The position numbers and the translations under genes are program-made. This document shows positions 15,170-25,353 of a DNA stretch of 48,945 bases, in pieces. This DNA comes from JAYWIG01 sp043789035 (GTDB lineage: Bacteria > Pseudomonadota > Gammaproteobacteria > Burkholderiales > Burkholderiaceae_E), in contig JAYWIG010000168.1 in the NCBI GenBank assembly GCA_043789035.1, positions 1 through 48,945 on the forward strand, written 5' to 3'. The notes below the pieces were generated by a model. The model was not told the DNA's origin. It ran no database searches and saw only the letters and a list, made by a program, of their open reading frames with translations. The stretch's first letter is position 1. Every line of letters starts with the position of its first letter.

Positions 15170-18100
15170 ATTGGCCTAGATTGCTGCAACGGTATAACAA
15201 AACATACAGTCGCGGTTAGATTTTTTAGCTCCACAGTCTCACCGGGCAAAAGCAATACCGCACCGTCAACCGCCGTATCAAAAACCGCTTGTTCTGCGTC
15301 ATCCTGAATGAAGATAAAACGGAACTCTTTACCGCTGCGTTTCAAAGTCAACTCTGCTCGTTTCCAATTGCTTGGTAGGCAGGGTTTAAAGCTCAACGTA
15401 TCTCCTTTTAGAACCAACCCAAACATTGACTCGGTAGCAGCCCTATGCATCCAAGCGGCAGACCCGGTGTACCAGCTCCAACCGCCGCGCCCCTCATAAG
15501 GCGCGCGGGTATAAACGTCGCCAGCCATCACATAGGGCTCAATTCCGTAAGCGTCGCCGTAGACCGGATTTGCAGCTCTATGGGCCGGGCTAAGGTAAGT
15601 AAAGTAACGATACGCTACATCAGCATTGCCCCGTTTTGCTTGCGCCATTAAGGCCCACACCGCGCCATGGGAGTACTGCCCGCCATTTTCCCTAATGCCC
15701 GGCGGATAAGCTTGTATATAGCCCGCGCTCGGCACATCATGCGCGAGCGGTGGGTCAAGTAGTTTAATCAAACCGGACGAACGATTGACTAAATTCGTAT
15801 CCATAGAAATAAGCGCGGCCTGCTGCATATCGTCAGCTACAACATCGGCAAATACAGCCCACGCTTGCGCGATCAAGTCGATTTTCGCCTCGGCGTTTAC
15901 ATGCGAGCCCAATGCCTGGCCGTTATCGAAAAACGCGCGCCTAAACCACTCCCCATCCCAAGCGTCATTTTTTAAGGCTATTTCCCAACCGACAGCGGCC
16001 TGAGACCAGCGCTCGGCTCTCTCATTTTCCCCACGTGCAGCCGCAAGCGGGGCATAACTTTTTACGACGATACACAAGAACCAAGCCAGCCAAACCGATT
16101 CGCCCTTACCTTCTGGCCCAACCCGATTCATTCCATCATTCCAATCACCGCTGCCCATGAGCGGCAACCCGTGAACACCAACCTTTAAGCTCTTATCAAT
16201 AGCCCGCGCGCCGTGCTCATAAACCGTACCTGTGAACACACTGACAGTGGGCGTAAAGTAAGAATCTTCTGCCCCTTCTGGAATTGAAGTACCGTCTAAA
16301 AAAGGCACATCCACGTCCATTAACGATTCATCACCCGTCGTTTCAACATACCGAATGCACGCATGTGGCAGCCAGAGTAAATCATCTGAAAAATGCGTGC
16401 GTACGCCGGCACCTTGCGGCGGATGCCACCAGTGTTGCACATCGCCCTCGACAAACTGCCGGGAAGCACAGAGAAGGATTTGGTCGCGCAGCAGCTGCGG
16501 CGTTGCCCACACCATTGCCATTGAATCTTGTAATTGATCTCGAAATCCGAATGCGCCGCCTGCCTGATAAAAACCGGCCTTGCCCCATAGTCGACATGCC
16601 AGCGTTTGATAGAGAAACCACCGATTGACCATGACGTCGAAAAGAGCATCTGGCGTTTTAACAACTGTTGCTCCCAGCAATTCATTCCAATAAATGCGTG
16701 TGTTGGCTACCAGTTGCGAAGCCGGTTTTTTTCTCACCGCTAAGGCTAATGTTTTTGCTAATTCAAGACTTTCAGCAAAACCTAAAAAGAATACACATTG
16801 CTTACTTTGCGCGACATCTAACTCAAAACGCGTAGAAAGAGCGGCGCATGGGTCTGCGCCTGCATCCTGTCGTTGTCCTAAATGGTCTGGCAAAACAAAA
16901 TGCCCTCTAGCATCAAAAAACTCCCTGCGATCACAGGTCCAATCGTCTTCCACCTCAGGTGACTGAATAGCGAAGAAGGCGGTACCCTCACTAAATCCAG
17001 CAGAACGCTCTTGCTGCGTGCAGAACAGAGCCCCTTCAAATCTTGAGGTGTAGGCAGTGGTACGAGCAGCGCGATTTGCCCCCATGGCCCACTCAGCAAT
17101 TCCAATCGCCCGTAAACGCATATCACGCTGCGAGGTGTTTTTAAAGACTAATCGAATTTGCTTCACGCTCTCTACCGGGTCAACACACCATGTAGCACAA
17201 ATCTCTAAGCCGTTTCGGTTATGGGTGATTGAGCTGACCCCCTGACCGTGCACAATTTCATATTTAACTTGTGCAGCACCCCAAGCAGAGGGCGACACAC
17301 TCCACGTACGCATGCTTTTTATGTCCTGCACCAAAAACCATTCTGAAGGTGGGTCAGAAATCGGGTCATTTGACCATGCCGTTAGCTGATTGAGTCGACT
17401 ATTCTTCGCCCAGCTATAGCCTCCACCTACTTCTGAAACAATGGCACCAAAACTCACATTAGCCAGTACGTTAACCCAGGGCCTCACTGGCCTTACCTTA
17501 GCGCTCACATCGAACGTAAAGTCGCCGGACTCTGTATTAAATGCACCTTTACTAGTCTGAGTCGTGGCCGACTCAGCTCCTACACCTGTACTAACCCCAA
17601 TTCCAGAATTTGAGACTAGATTTCTCTCTTCAAAATCAACATCATGCCGCTTAAGCCAATTTTGTACGTGATAAGTGAGCGGTCTTCCGTCACCGCTCAT
17701 TTGTACTCTGGCAAGGCTCTGAAAAGTGCTCAATTCATCTGCGGTAAGTTCATCCGAACGCAATATACAAAAGTTTGTTTGCACTGCAGAAGACTGATCT
17801 TTGATGCCAATATCGGATTGATACTGCTCTTTAATCATAGCAATTTCGCGACCTACCTCCATCAAATAGGAAGGTGGCTCCGAATTTATGACCACTAAAT
17901 CGCAAGCAATACCGCCCCACTCCCAGACACGCAAGGCTTGGGTCAGCGCCCGCAACAGGCCGATACCTTGCGTAACCCCAATAAACACTAAAACTATGGG
18001 ACGCTCACCCGACAAACCAAATCGCCACATCAGCCTTTGATCGCACACCTTCATGATTGCGGATTTTGATTCGCTCGCAGGTCGGCTTAAATTGAGGACG

Positions 18101-21100
18101 ATGGCCGTCGTTAACGTTTGAATGGCTGAGAACACATCGGGCGTTAGTCGTAGCGAGCGCAACCGAATACCCATTAGCGTTGCAGACATTAAGGATGCGC
18201 GCTGCACATGGCTTGGTTGTCTATACTTATCGATTAAAGCGCGCAGAGTCTCTCTCGTACTAGCAGCCACGATGCCAAAGGTTACGCTGGCCTTTGAGCC
18301 GGGCAATAAATTCAATTTGAGCTCAATCGCACACACGGGGTCTAAACCGGTGATGATTTCGGTGTTGGCTTCCGGCGCGCGCTCGAACATGGCTAAAGGC
18401 TGGCTTGCTGATCTATTTCTACCCTGCCAGTTAGCCCGATTAGCTTGAATACTGAGTTGGGAAACTTGGGGGTCTGAGATCGCTAAAAACTGTGCTAAAA
18501 ACTCTCCCCCCTCGACGTTGTCGACGACTAATCGTGGTTTGCGCTCGAACACTAAGGCTTGGTGCTCAGCATCCCACTGTGCACGAACAAATAAATTGGA
18601 AAATGCCGGATGTGCTTCGTCAGCATCTTGAGTAGCAAGGGTTACTTCAAACGCCGACATCAAATCTGTGCTGATGGTTCGCTCACTGAGGTTGCTTATT
18701 TCTACGCGCCTAAACTCAATGTCATCTTCCGGGCTGACCCACACAGTTGTGTGAACTTGAAGCTCAGTCCACAGCGCATCGAAGCACACCCTATCAGCGT
18801 GAAAGGTACTCTCGTACTGAGCGGCCGGGTCTGGCGCGGGATGTTGGGTTATCGATACCGGCGATGGTTGCTTATCCCATCGAATGTAGAAAAAGCATCC
18901 ATAGGCGTCTCTGAGGGCATCATCACGCCAACGGCTCAATCCCGTATTGCCTCGTTTGCTCCAACCTGCCCCATTCGGCCTAAGCGTCACGCTGTACCTG
19001 CCATTGCTAAGCAGGTGCGTTGGTTCCACGGCGTTAGCACCGGGTAGCACATGCCTCAACAGGCCCGGCAGCCTTGACTTCACAGCTTGGGGCAAAGAGT
19101 TCGGCAAAGGCAAGGTGGCTCGCGATACTTCCACAGGTGCGCGCTCATGAAGCAAAGAATTGACTGCTTCAATGCAAGGGTTACTCATAGCCCAGCGTCG
19201 AGGTGAACACTCTAAAAGCAAATTAGCAATGGCCACAATGGTCATACCTTGATGGTGGGCCATAAAGGTGTCGACCTCGACAAAACTCTTTTCCGTTGGT
19301 TGACGAGAGGGCGTGAAATCGAGTGCCTCGATAAAGCCATAGCTCACCCGTATTGATGGTGAAAGACTTTCAAATCTTTTGAAATTGTCAATCGCTTCTT
19401 TAGGGCAAACTTGTGCGGCGAGCGCCGTCGCATAGGGTGCAATGACTAGCTCATCTGGCGGCATGCGACGCAATGCTAGTCTCGGCACGCCTTGCGGTGC
19501 ATATTGATAAGCAAGTGTTTGATCGCTCGCAGCGTAGGCCGACTCGGATATCCCCCAAGGCACACCTTGATGGATTCCGTACTGTATTTGCTCAACCACT
19601 GCGGCGGCACAAGCTTCTTGTAAGACGCTTCCAATCGGCTCATCGAGGATAAGAGATGGCATGAGATATTCGAACATCGAACCTGACCAAGAACGCAATG
19701 CCGCGTTCTTCCCCACTGCATAAAACGGACGCCCTAAAGTTGCCCAGTGCCGAACCGGTGCATCACCTTTTGCGATCGCCAAAAGGCTGGTCAGTCGCGA
19801 TTCAGATGCTAATAAATCGTAGAAACTCGGGTCTAACTGTTGCTCCGCCACGCGGAAACCGATATGGAACAGGTGCCGTTTTTTATGATATAAAAATCGA
19901 TAATCAGGCGCCCACCCGAGTGCCTCAAAACTTCGTGAGTAAGCCAGCAACTCGTGTTTTTGCTCAAGAGTTAGAGCATTGTCTTGCGCCTTCTCTAAGC
20001 AAGCTTGCCCAACGGCGATAAGGTGACCACTAAAGTTACCGCTATCCACTGTTGAGACATACATCGGTAAGAGCGGCATGCAGCTTTGGGTGTCATACCA
20101 GTTGTAAAAATGTCCGCGATAACGTTGAAGGCGACCTAAAGTTTGCGAGGTACTGGCAAGCCGTTGCAACAATTCATCTGTGCTAATCCAACCGAACTTT
20201 GATGCGCACAGTGTGCTTAGCAGGTATAAGCCAATGTTGGTGGGCGAGGTCCGATGGGCAATTATTTCTAAAGGTGAAGTTTGTAGATTGTCAGGTGGTA
20301 GGTGGTTATCATCGGCAACTACGCATCGCTCGAACAGTTTCCAAGCTGATCTAGCAACTCCTTCTAAATAAATTCGGTCGTCCGAGGTAAGTTGTGATTC
20401 AAGTGCAGCGAATTTGTGAATAGAACTACCACGGCAGGCCCACCAGGTCCAAAGCGGTGAAAGAAACCATAAAATGCAAAGAGTTACTGACAAGGGGGTT
20501 ATAGCTGAAGCTAACCACAGGCATGCAAAAAGTGCCAATGCAGTCGCCGGTTCCAACCAATGCACGCGAACTAGTGAGACCAGCTCAGTTTTTGCGTTTG
20601 CTTGTGCAGAGGCAGCCGTTGTCCACTGCAGTAAACGGCGGCGACTCACCATCATTCTGTATAAAGCTCTGATAATTGCATCAACTGAGTTCAATGCTTG
20701 CTGCAACAACTGGGCCATGTGCCATAACCCGCCTAGTACCGCACGGTACATTTCTCGGGCGGCATAAAAGTAGAAATGCGCTTTTGCTAAATCGGTGCGG
20801 TATGATAAAAACCCAGCAAGAGCACCCATTAGCGGGCCTGCACAAAAGGCAGAGAAAACTAGCAGGATCGCTGCCCATGTCGGTACCGGCCCACCAAACA
20901 TCGAAGTGACCAGCAAGGCGAGCGACATCGGCGCAACAAGAGAGCGACGCAGATTGTCTATCACTTTCCAGCGATTAATTGCGGCTATACCTGGAATCTT
21001 GTTGCTAAATACAAAAGGTAGCAACTGCCAATCGCCTCGGGTCCAACGGTGTACTCGAGAGGCCGCGACATCGGAGTGAAACGGTGCGCCTTCAATCAAA

Positions 21101-23409
21101 ATAACATCGGTTACGACGGCACAGCGGGCAATCGACCCTTCTAATAAATCATGACTCAGAATTCGATCCACTGGCAATCTATTCGTAAGCACCGCGTCCA
21201 TGGCGAGGACATTTAATAGCCCTTTTCCAGTGAAAGTACCTTCATCAAAAACGTCTTGATAAACTTCAGAAGTTGCCGCACTGTAAGGATCGATGCCGCA
21301 TTGGCCGGAAAATAACAAATGAAAAAGCGTCACCTCTGTCGGTGATGGCAGCGGTGTAACAATTCTTGGTTGCAATATGCCGTAACCACCGGTGACGCTG
21401 CGATTTTCGAGGTCAATTTGCGGCTTATTGCTTGGATGGGCGGCAATACCAACTAGGTCCCGCAGTCTTTCCGGAGGTAGTTGTGTGTCGCTATCAAGCG
21501 TTAACACATACTTAACGTCGTCTGTTAACTGAGAATCATGTCCTAAATCGATGAAAGGATTTTCCCTGTCCGGATGGGCGAGAATTGCAATTAACTGCTC
21601 CAGCTTTCCACGTTTTCTTTCCCATCCAATCCAGCGTTGCTCAGATTGGCTAAATACCCGAGCACGATGAAGTAATACAAAGCGTGGAGCGCCACAGACC
21701 TTATCTGGGTACTTTTCATTCAACTTGTGAATCGCCTCACAGGCCAAAGAAAGTATGACATCGTCGCCCGCCACAACTTGGCCATCAGCGTCGGCCCAAT
21801 CGGTCAGCAACGCAAACTGGGCGTATTTCTCTGGGTTCGCAAGATAATGCAATAAAAGCCTATGCGTCAGTTCCCGGATCGAGTGCTCGCTCGTTATCAT
21901 GCCAGGAATCACTACGAGTACCTTTTGATCAATCGGTATTCCGTTAATCAAGGCTAATCGCGGCAAATGGTGCGGCCTGACAGACTCACTGATCACCCTG
22001 TTCACCACTGCAAGTACTGCCTCCGAGGCGGGAAAAAGCATCAGCAACGCAATACCTATCGTTGATAAATCAAGGGTTAAGCCTGCGTGATGGCGCAACA
22101 TCCAAGCGACCAAGGCCAAGGTGCCAACACACAAAAACAATAGGTAACTTGGCAAAACGGCGTGCCTGACCCATTGCATATGCCAGCGCAGAGAAAGCTT
22201 GCGATCTAAGGTAGCCCTTCCCTTACCGCGAAGCCAGTAACTCGCCACCGCTATCTTCGGAAGATCACTAATTCGCGTACTAAGGTTTGCTGGAAGCTCC
22301 TTACCATCCTCGTCACGATTCGTCAGCTCCAGGAGTGTATTGGCAATTGCTAATTCGCTACGTCCAGTCCTGCGCGCTAGACTCTCGATATCGTGAAGCG
22401 TTTGATCCCGGGTGGTTAGATGTTCGGCTTGAAAGATAGGGGACGACACCATCAGCACCATCAAGGAACTCGTTCTCGCCACAATATCTGGCCAGTCCGC
22501 ATCACTAATCGCGCGCAGCGACAGTATCGAGTTGCTAACGCTCAAATTATCGGCTGCCTGTTCTGCTGCTTCCCTCGTTTTCAACCCAGCTAAATCGGGA
22601 AGCGCTGCTTTAATCCAAAGCTGGTGTTCATCGGAGAACGCAGCCGGTCGATCTTGCATGCGCTGTGCTATTTGCCCTAAAAAGGCACTGGCTAATCCGC
22701 GCGCCTCCAGTGTAGCCTTCACTCCCTCTAATGCATCAATTGATAAATCATCAATCTGATCGCAAAATAGATTTGCCATTTCACGGGCGGCCTTAGTGGA
22801 CGCAACACGCTCTGCCAAGCGTCTCAGATTTTCAATCAATACCACGCGCAATGTCGTCGGCAAGGCCCATATTTCGCTAAGGTTTAACTCGCGATTAGTT
22901 TGGTAGGCAATGAGGAAATGGCTTAACAGGTCTTCATCGAAATCACCATCCGTATGGGCAACAAACGCCCAAGCGATGCCATACACTCGTGGCAATCCTA
23001 AGAGTGGCTCATGCTTCAATAAAGGCAATGATCGAAAGTAACGCCGAGGCAGGCCCTCGCGGATTTCTTTCAACTGACTTTCAATTAAGTGAAAATTGTC
23101 TAGCAGCCATTCAGCAGCAGGGCTGATGTCGTAGCCCGTACGAGCTTGTAAGCCGATATATTCATATGACTCGCGCAATGCTCGAACGTTACTTTCCAGC
23201 CTTGGAAAAAAGCCAGTAGCCGAGTACTTCGCGATTGCAGCTTCGTGGGTTAATGCCAAACTTTTGCCGTGCTGGGCAAACCTCTGCATCCCAAATATTT
23301 CAGAGCGTATGGGCGCCTGTAACGGGTCGCGGGAGGTATCTAGTATCTTAAGGAGCGCACCTTGTGCGCCTAGCAAGCCGATTAGGCGCGACCCTTCGAG
23401 GTGCGCCAT
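15166..23409 (-). CDS. ndvB: Cyclic beta-1,2-glucan synthase (NdvB-like)
   Basis: A 2747-residue multidomain membrane enzyme. An N-terminal cytoplasmic region (1-410) is followed by two helices (about 419-437 and 451-469). The GT84 glycosyltransferase domain has DSDTQLP (639-645), LSHDLLEG (751-758) and RWTRGDWQ (788-795). A second membrane cluster spans about 823-960. Then come a glycoamylase-like domain with EVDTFMAHHQGM and two GH94-type beta-sandwich/phosphorylase regions, with the catalytic-type motif SGDWNDGMNRVG near residue 2420. Such enzymes initiate, elongate, length-control by phosphorolysis and cyclise periplasmic glucans used in osmoadaptation and host interaction. The size is normal for the family. 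The start lies three bases after the stop of a 79-aa gene and lacks a ribosome-binding site, implying coupling. Confidence 0.93.
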   Translation of the reverse strand: MAHLEGSRLIGLLGAQGALLKILDTSRDPLQAPIRSEIFGMQRFAQHGKSLALTHEAAIAKYSATGFFPRLESNVRALRESYEYIGLQARTGYDISPAAEWLLDNFHLIESQLKEIREGLPRRYFRSLPLLKHEPLLGLPRVYGIAWAFVAHTDGDFDEDLLSHFLIAYQTNRELNLSEIWALPTTLRVVLIENLRRLAERVASTKAAREMANLFCDQIDDLSIDALEGVKATLEARGLASAFLGQIAQRMQDRPAAFSDEHQLWIKAALPDLAGLKTREAAEQAADNLSVSNSILSLRAISDADWPDIVARTSSLMVLMVSSPIFQAEHLTTRDQTLHDIESLARRTGRSELAIANTLLELTNRDEDGKELPANLSTRISDLPKIAVASYWLRGKGRATLDRKLSLRWHMQWVRHAVLPSYLLFLCVGTLALVAWMLRHHAGLTLDLSTIGIALLMLFPASEAVLAVVNRVISESVRPHHLPRLALINGIPIDQKVLVVIPGMITSEHSIRELTHRLLLHYLANPEKYAQFALLTDWADADGQVVAGDDVILSLACEAIHKLNEKYPDKVCGAPRFVLLHRARVFSQSEQRWIGWERKRGKLEQLIAILAHPDRENPFIDLGHDSQLTDDVKYVLTLDSDTQLPPERLRDLVGIAAHPSNKPQIDLENRSVTGGYGILQPRIVTPLPSPTEVTLFHLLFSGQCGIDPYSAATSEVYQDVFDEGTFTGKGLLNVLAMDAVLTNRLPVDRILSHDLLEGSIARCAVVTDVILIEGAPFHSDVAASRVHRWTRGDWQLLPFVFSNKIPGIAAINRWKVIDNLRRSLVAPMSLALLVTSMFGGPVPTWAAILLVFSAFCAGPLMGALAGFLSYRTDLAKAHFYFYAAREMYRAVLGGLWHMAQLLQQALNSVDAIIRALYRMMVSRRRLLQWTTAASAQANAKTELVSLVRVHWLEPATALALFACLWLASAITPLSVTLCILWFLSPLWTWWACRGSSIHKFAALESQLTSDDRIYLEGVARSAWKLFERCVVADDNHLPPDNLQTSPLEIIAHRTSPTNIGLYLLSTLCASKFGWISTDELLQRLASTSQTLGRLQRYRGHFYNWYDTQSCMPLLPMYVSTVDSGNFSGHLIAVGQACLEKAQDNALTLEQKHELLAYSRSFEALGWAPDYRFLYHKKRHLFHIGFRVAEQQLDPSFYDLLASESRLTSLLAIAKGDAPVRHWATLGRPFYAVGKNAALRSWSGSMFEYLMPSLILDEPIGSVLQEACAAAVVEQIQYGIHQGVPWGISESAYAASDQTLAYQYAPQGVPRLALRRMPPDELVIAPYATALAAQVCPKEAIDNFKRFESLSPSIRVSYGFIEALDFTPSRQPTEKSFVEVDTFMAHHQGMTIVAIANLLLECSPRRWAMSNPCIEAVNSLLHERAPVEVSRATLPLPNSLPQAVKSRLPGLLRHVLPGANAVEPTHLLSNGRYSVTLRPNGAGWSKRGNTGLSRWRDDALRDAYGCFFYIRWDKQPSPVSITQHPAPDPAAQYESTFHADRVCFDALWTELQVHTTVWVSPEDDIEFRRVEISNLSERTISTDLMSAFEVTLATQDADEAHPAFSNLFVRAQWDAEHQALVFERKPRLVVDNVEGGEFLAQFLAISDPQVSQLSIQANRANWQGRNRSASQPLAMFERAPEANTEIITGLDPVCAIELKLNLLPGSKASVTFGIVAASTRETLRALIDKYRQPSHVQRASLMSATLMGIRLRSLRLTPDVFSAIQTLTTAIVLNLSRPASESKSAIMKVCDQRLMWRFGLSGERPIVLVFIGVTQGIGLLRALTQALRVWEWGGIACDLVVINSEPPSYLMEVGREIAMIKEQYQSDIGIKDQSSAVQTNFCILRSDELTADELSTFQSLARVQMSGDGRPLTYHVQNWLKRHDVDFEERNLVSNSGIGVSTGVGAESATTQTSKGAFNTESGDFTFDVSAKVRPVRPWVNVLANVSFGAIVSEVGGGYSWAKNSRLNQLTAWSNDPISDPPSEWFLVQDIKSMRTWSVSPSAWGAAQVKYEIVHGQGVSSITHNRNGLEICATWCVDPVESVKQIRLVFKNTSQRDMRLRAIGIAEWAMGANRAARTTAYTSRFEGALFCTQQERSAGFSEGTAFFAIQSPEVEDDWTCDRREFFDARGHFVLPDHLGQRQDAGADPCAALSTRFELDVAQSKQCVFFLGFAESLELAKTLALAVRKKPASQLVANTRIYWNELLGATVVKTPDALFDVMVNRWFLYQTLACRLWGKAGFYQAGGAFGFRDQLQDSMAMVWATPQLLRDQILLCASRQFVEGDVQHWWHPPQGAGVRTHFSDDLLWLPHACIRYVETTGDESLMDVDVPFLDGTSIPEGAEDSYFTPTVSVFTGTVYEHGARAIDKSLKVGVHGLPLMGSGDWNDGMNRVGPEGKGESVWLAWFLCIVVKSYAPLAAARGENERAERWSQAAVGWEIALKNDAWDGEWFRRAFFDNGQALGSHVNAEAKIDLIAQAWAVFADVVADDMQQAALISMDTNLVNRSSGLIKLLDPPLAHDVPSAGYIQAYPPGIRENGGQYSHGAVWALMAQAKRGNADVAYRYFTYLSPAHRAANPVYGDAYGIEPYVMAGDVYTRAPYEGRGGWSWYTGSAAWMHRAATESMFGLVLKGDTLSFKPCLPSNWKRAELTLKRSGKEFRFIFIQDDAEQAVFDTAVDGAVLLLPGETVELKNLTATVCFVIPLQQSRPI

Positions 23410-23412
23410 AGA

Positions 23413-23652
23413 TTAAACAGCCAGCGAACTGAGTCCAATGAACATGCAGACTACCACTGCCGATGTAATAAGTCGTGTTGCAAGGAAGTTTTTTAGACTT
23501 TCTGCAACGCAACGGAGGACCAAGAATCGACTACCGTATCGTTTGCAATGAGCGAAGTGTTCGCCAAGCCCGTAATCCCCAAAAGAACTAGCAAGACCGA
23601 GGTCAAGAGTGTCTGTCGTAAGAGGCGATAGTGCCGTAAAGGTTGATTTCAT
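23413..23652 (-). CDS. Small protein of unknown function upstream of ndvB (79 aa)
   Basis: I do not recognise this protein. It starts MKSTFTALSPLTTDTLDLGL and ends in one hydrophobic helix (about residues 58-79), so it may be a tail-anchored membrane protein. Two cysteines lie in the middle (CKRYGSRFLVLRC). AGGAG seven bases before the ATG is a strong translation signal. The stop lies three bases before the ndvB ATG, which itself lacks a ribosome-binding site, so translation of this gene probably delivers ribosomes to ndvB. It may be a leader or accessory protein for the synthase. Confidence 0.6.
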   Translation of the reverse strand: MKSTFTALSPLTTDTLDLGLASSFGDYGLGEHFAHCKRYGSRFLVLRCVAESLKNFLATRLITSAVVVCMFIGLSSLAV

Positions 23653-23764
23653 TGGAAGCTCCTAGGGTCTGGTTTCGGCAATGCTTCAAGATACGTTGCA
23701 CCCATCTTCCTGTCTATCAGACGCTAGCCCGAGCGGTGTAGGACAAAATCCTTTTCCTAAATCT

Positions 23765-24400
23765 CTACCGCGTCGACCAAGCCTTCGCTACCATCGCAAC
23801 CAAATCATCCATGACTAGTTGCAATGCCGAATTAGCGGCAATAACCCCGCCTGCGGCGTTCTCACTAGGTGCGTTGACTAGTGCCTCAAATTCACGGCTT
23901 GCCAACACTTTACGGGTCTTCTCATCCATGACGTAAGCTCGCAAGGTGAAGCGCACCTTGCTTGGTCCGGTAGCATCAACAAATTCATGCTGAAGGCGAA
24001 TGATCTCAGCATTCAAGCGTAAATCCGCTTGAATTGCAGTAGGTGTCAAAACGACCGCTTTAAAGCTGCCCGTTCGCATTAAACGCTCCACAATCAAAGG
24101 CGAAAGCATCCGCGCTGGCGGCGCAACCCATTCACTCTGCGAGTAATATTCCAACTGATGCTGTTGGCGTAGGTAAATCAATTTAGCTGTCTCGAAACCT
24201 GCTGCTGCATGTGGCGGATTGATGATTACCGAAGGTAAATTTGGGGTTGAAGTGCTCGCGGTAATAGAGCGCGATTCTGACTCGCTCAATGGCGTTAAGT
24301 TAAGGGTATGAAACGTCAAAGGCTGGTCTGCCGCGGGCTTTAAGGGATTACAAGCGGCTAGAGCGAAAGCCATCGACACTAATGCAATTTGGATTTTCAC
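23765..24400 (-). CDS. ABC-type transport auxiliary lipoprotein (PqiC-like)
   Basis: The 211-residue product has a lipoprotein signal peptide with the lipobox LAAC (C17), so it is probably anchored in the outer membrane. The body (residues about 28-205) has the PqiC/YmbA-type ABC auxiliary fold: YYSQSEWVAPPARMLSPLIVERL, then LNAEIIRLQHEFVDATGPSKVRFTLRAYVMDEKTRKVLASREFE. In MCE systems such as Pqi, this lipoprotein links the MCE protein to the outer membrane. Translation starts at GTG (24400), overlapping the MlaD stop by four bases, with GGGAG upstream. It is the last gene of the mla-like operon. Confidence 0.88.
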   Translation of the reverse strand: MKIQIALVSMAFALAACNPLKPAADQPLTFHTLNLTPLSESESRSITASTSTPNLPSVIINPPHAAAGFETAKLIYLRQQHQLEYYSQSEWVAPPARMLSPLIVERLMRTGSFKAVVLTPTAIQADLRLNAEIIRLQHEFVDATGPSKVRFTLRAYVMDEKTRKVLASREFEALVNAPSENAAGGVIAANSALQLVMDDLVAMVAKAWSTR

Positions 24401-25353
24401 CGTAACTCCCTTTGTATTTCACCAGGCCCTAGCGGTACCTCTTTGCGACCAAAAATCAGACTTCTTGGGTCTTTCTCAGTTTGGTCACTTAAGCGTCGCA
24501 CCGAATTGCTTAAGGTCGTCAAATCACTCAATAAACGACTGAGTTCTGGCAACGTCTCAGCACTAAAGCGCTTTACATCGTCCCCCACAGAATCCACGGT
24601 TTTGGTTGCACTGGCGCTAGTTTTGCCCAATTCAATGCTCATGGCCTCAATCGCGATCACACTCTTGGATACACGTTCTAGAATAGGGCCTACTTGCGGG
24701 CCTATTTGCGCGCCAATTTTGGCAATGCTCTCTAGCCCCTTTTCTGCACTCGAAATGCCAGCATCAATTGATTGTTTACGGGCCGCTAATGTGCGCGCTA
24801 CCGTTGAAACGTCGGCAAGCGCGTTTCTAAAAGAGGTTTGATTTTCAACACTTAAGATGGCATCAACATTACGGGCTGTACTATCAAGTTTCGATAAAAC
24901 GGTTGCAAGTACGTTTTCGAGCCTAGCGCTCAACGAAGGTTTTGTTTGAATGATTGGGTAGGAGTTACCAGCTAGTGTAAGCAAAGGTGGTGCATCGCGT
25001 GCTCCGCCGCTCAATTCCATATACGCAATACCCGTCAGACCTTGTACCTTTAAAGTAGCAACCGTATCGACTTTAATAGGTGTGCCGCGCTGGATTGCGA
25101 GCAATAAATGTACCAGTTCTGGGTTCACCTTATCAAGTTGAATGTTCCTGACCTTACCCACTTCAACGCCGTTATACTTCACCGGGGCGTTAATATTTAG
25201 ACCTGCTACGGATTCATTCTCAACGGCAATATAAAGGTCATACTTTTTTTGCAGATTTCCACCCGATGCCAACCAAAGTGCCACCCCTATGAATGCAGCC
25301 AATAGCACAATCACAAAGCCGCCAACAATGGTATAACTTACTTTAGTTTCGAT
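24397..25353 (-). CDS. MCE-domain protein, MlaD family, apparently starting at an ATC codon
   Basis: Substrate-binding subunit of a lipid-transport ABC system. One N-terminal helix is followed by an MCE domain (YDLYIAVENESVAGLNINAPVKYNGVEVGKV) and a long helical C-terminal region. The first usual start in frame is GTG at 25314, inside the membrane helix. Upstream codons read ETKVSYTIVGGFVIVLLA, the expected MlaD N-terminus. Three consecutive ATC codons (25359-25351) follow the AAGGA (25364-25360); the last, six bases away, stands where METKVSYTIVGG would begin. No ATG, GTG or TTG is available in frame there. The gene then overlaps the ATPase gene by 16 bases. Length is 318 aa from the ATC. 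The family call is strong; the start is inferred. Confidence 0.8.
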   Translation of the reverse strand: METKVSYTIVGGFVIVLLAAFIGVALWLASGGNLQKKYDLYIAVENESVAGLNINAPVKYNGVEVGKVRNIQLDKVNPELVHLLLAIQRGTPIKVDTVATLKVQGLTGIAYMELSGGARDAPPLLTLAGNSYPIIQTKPSLSARLENVLATVLSKLDSTARNVDAILSVENQTSFRNALADVSTVARTLAARKQSIDAGISSAEKGLESIAKIGAQIGPQVGPILERVSKSVIAIEAMSIELGKTSASATKTVDSVGDDVKRFSAETLPELSRLLSDLTTLSNSVRRLSDQTEKDPRSLIFGRKEVPLGPGEIQRELR

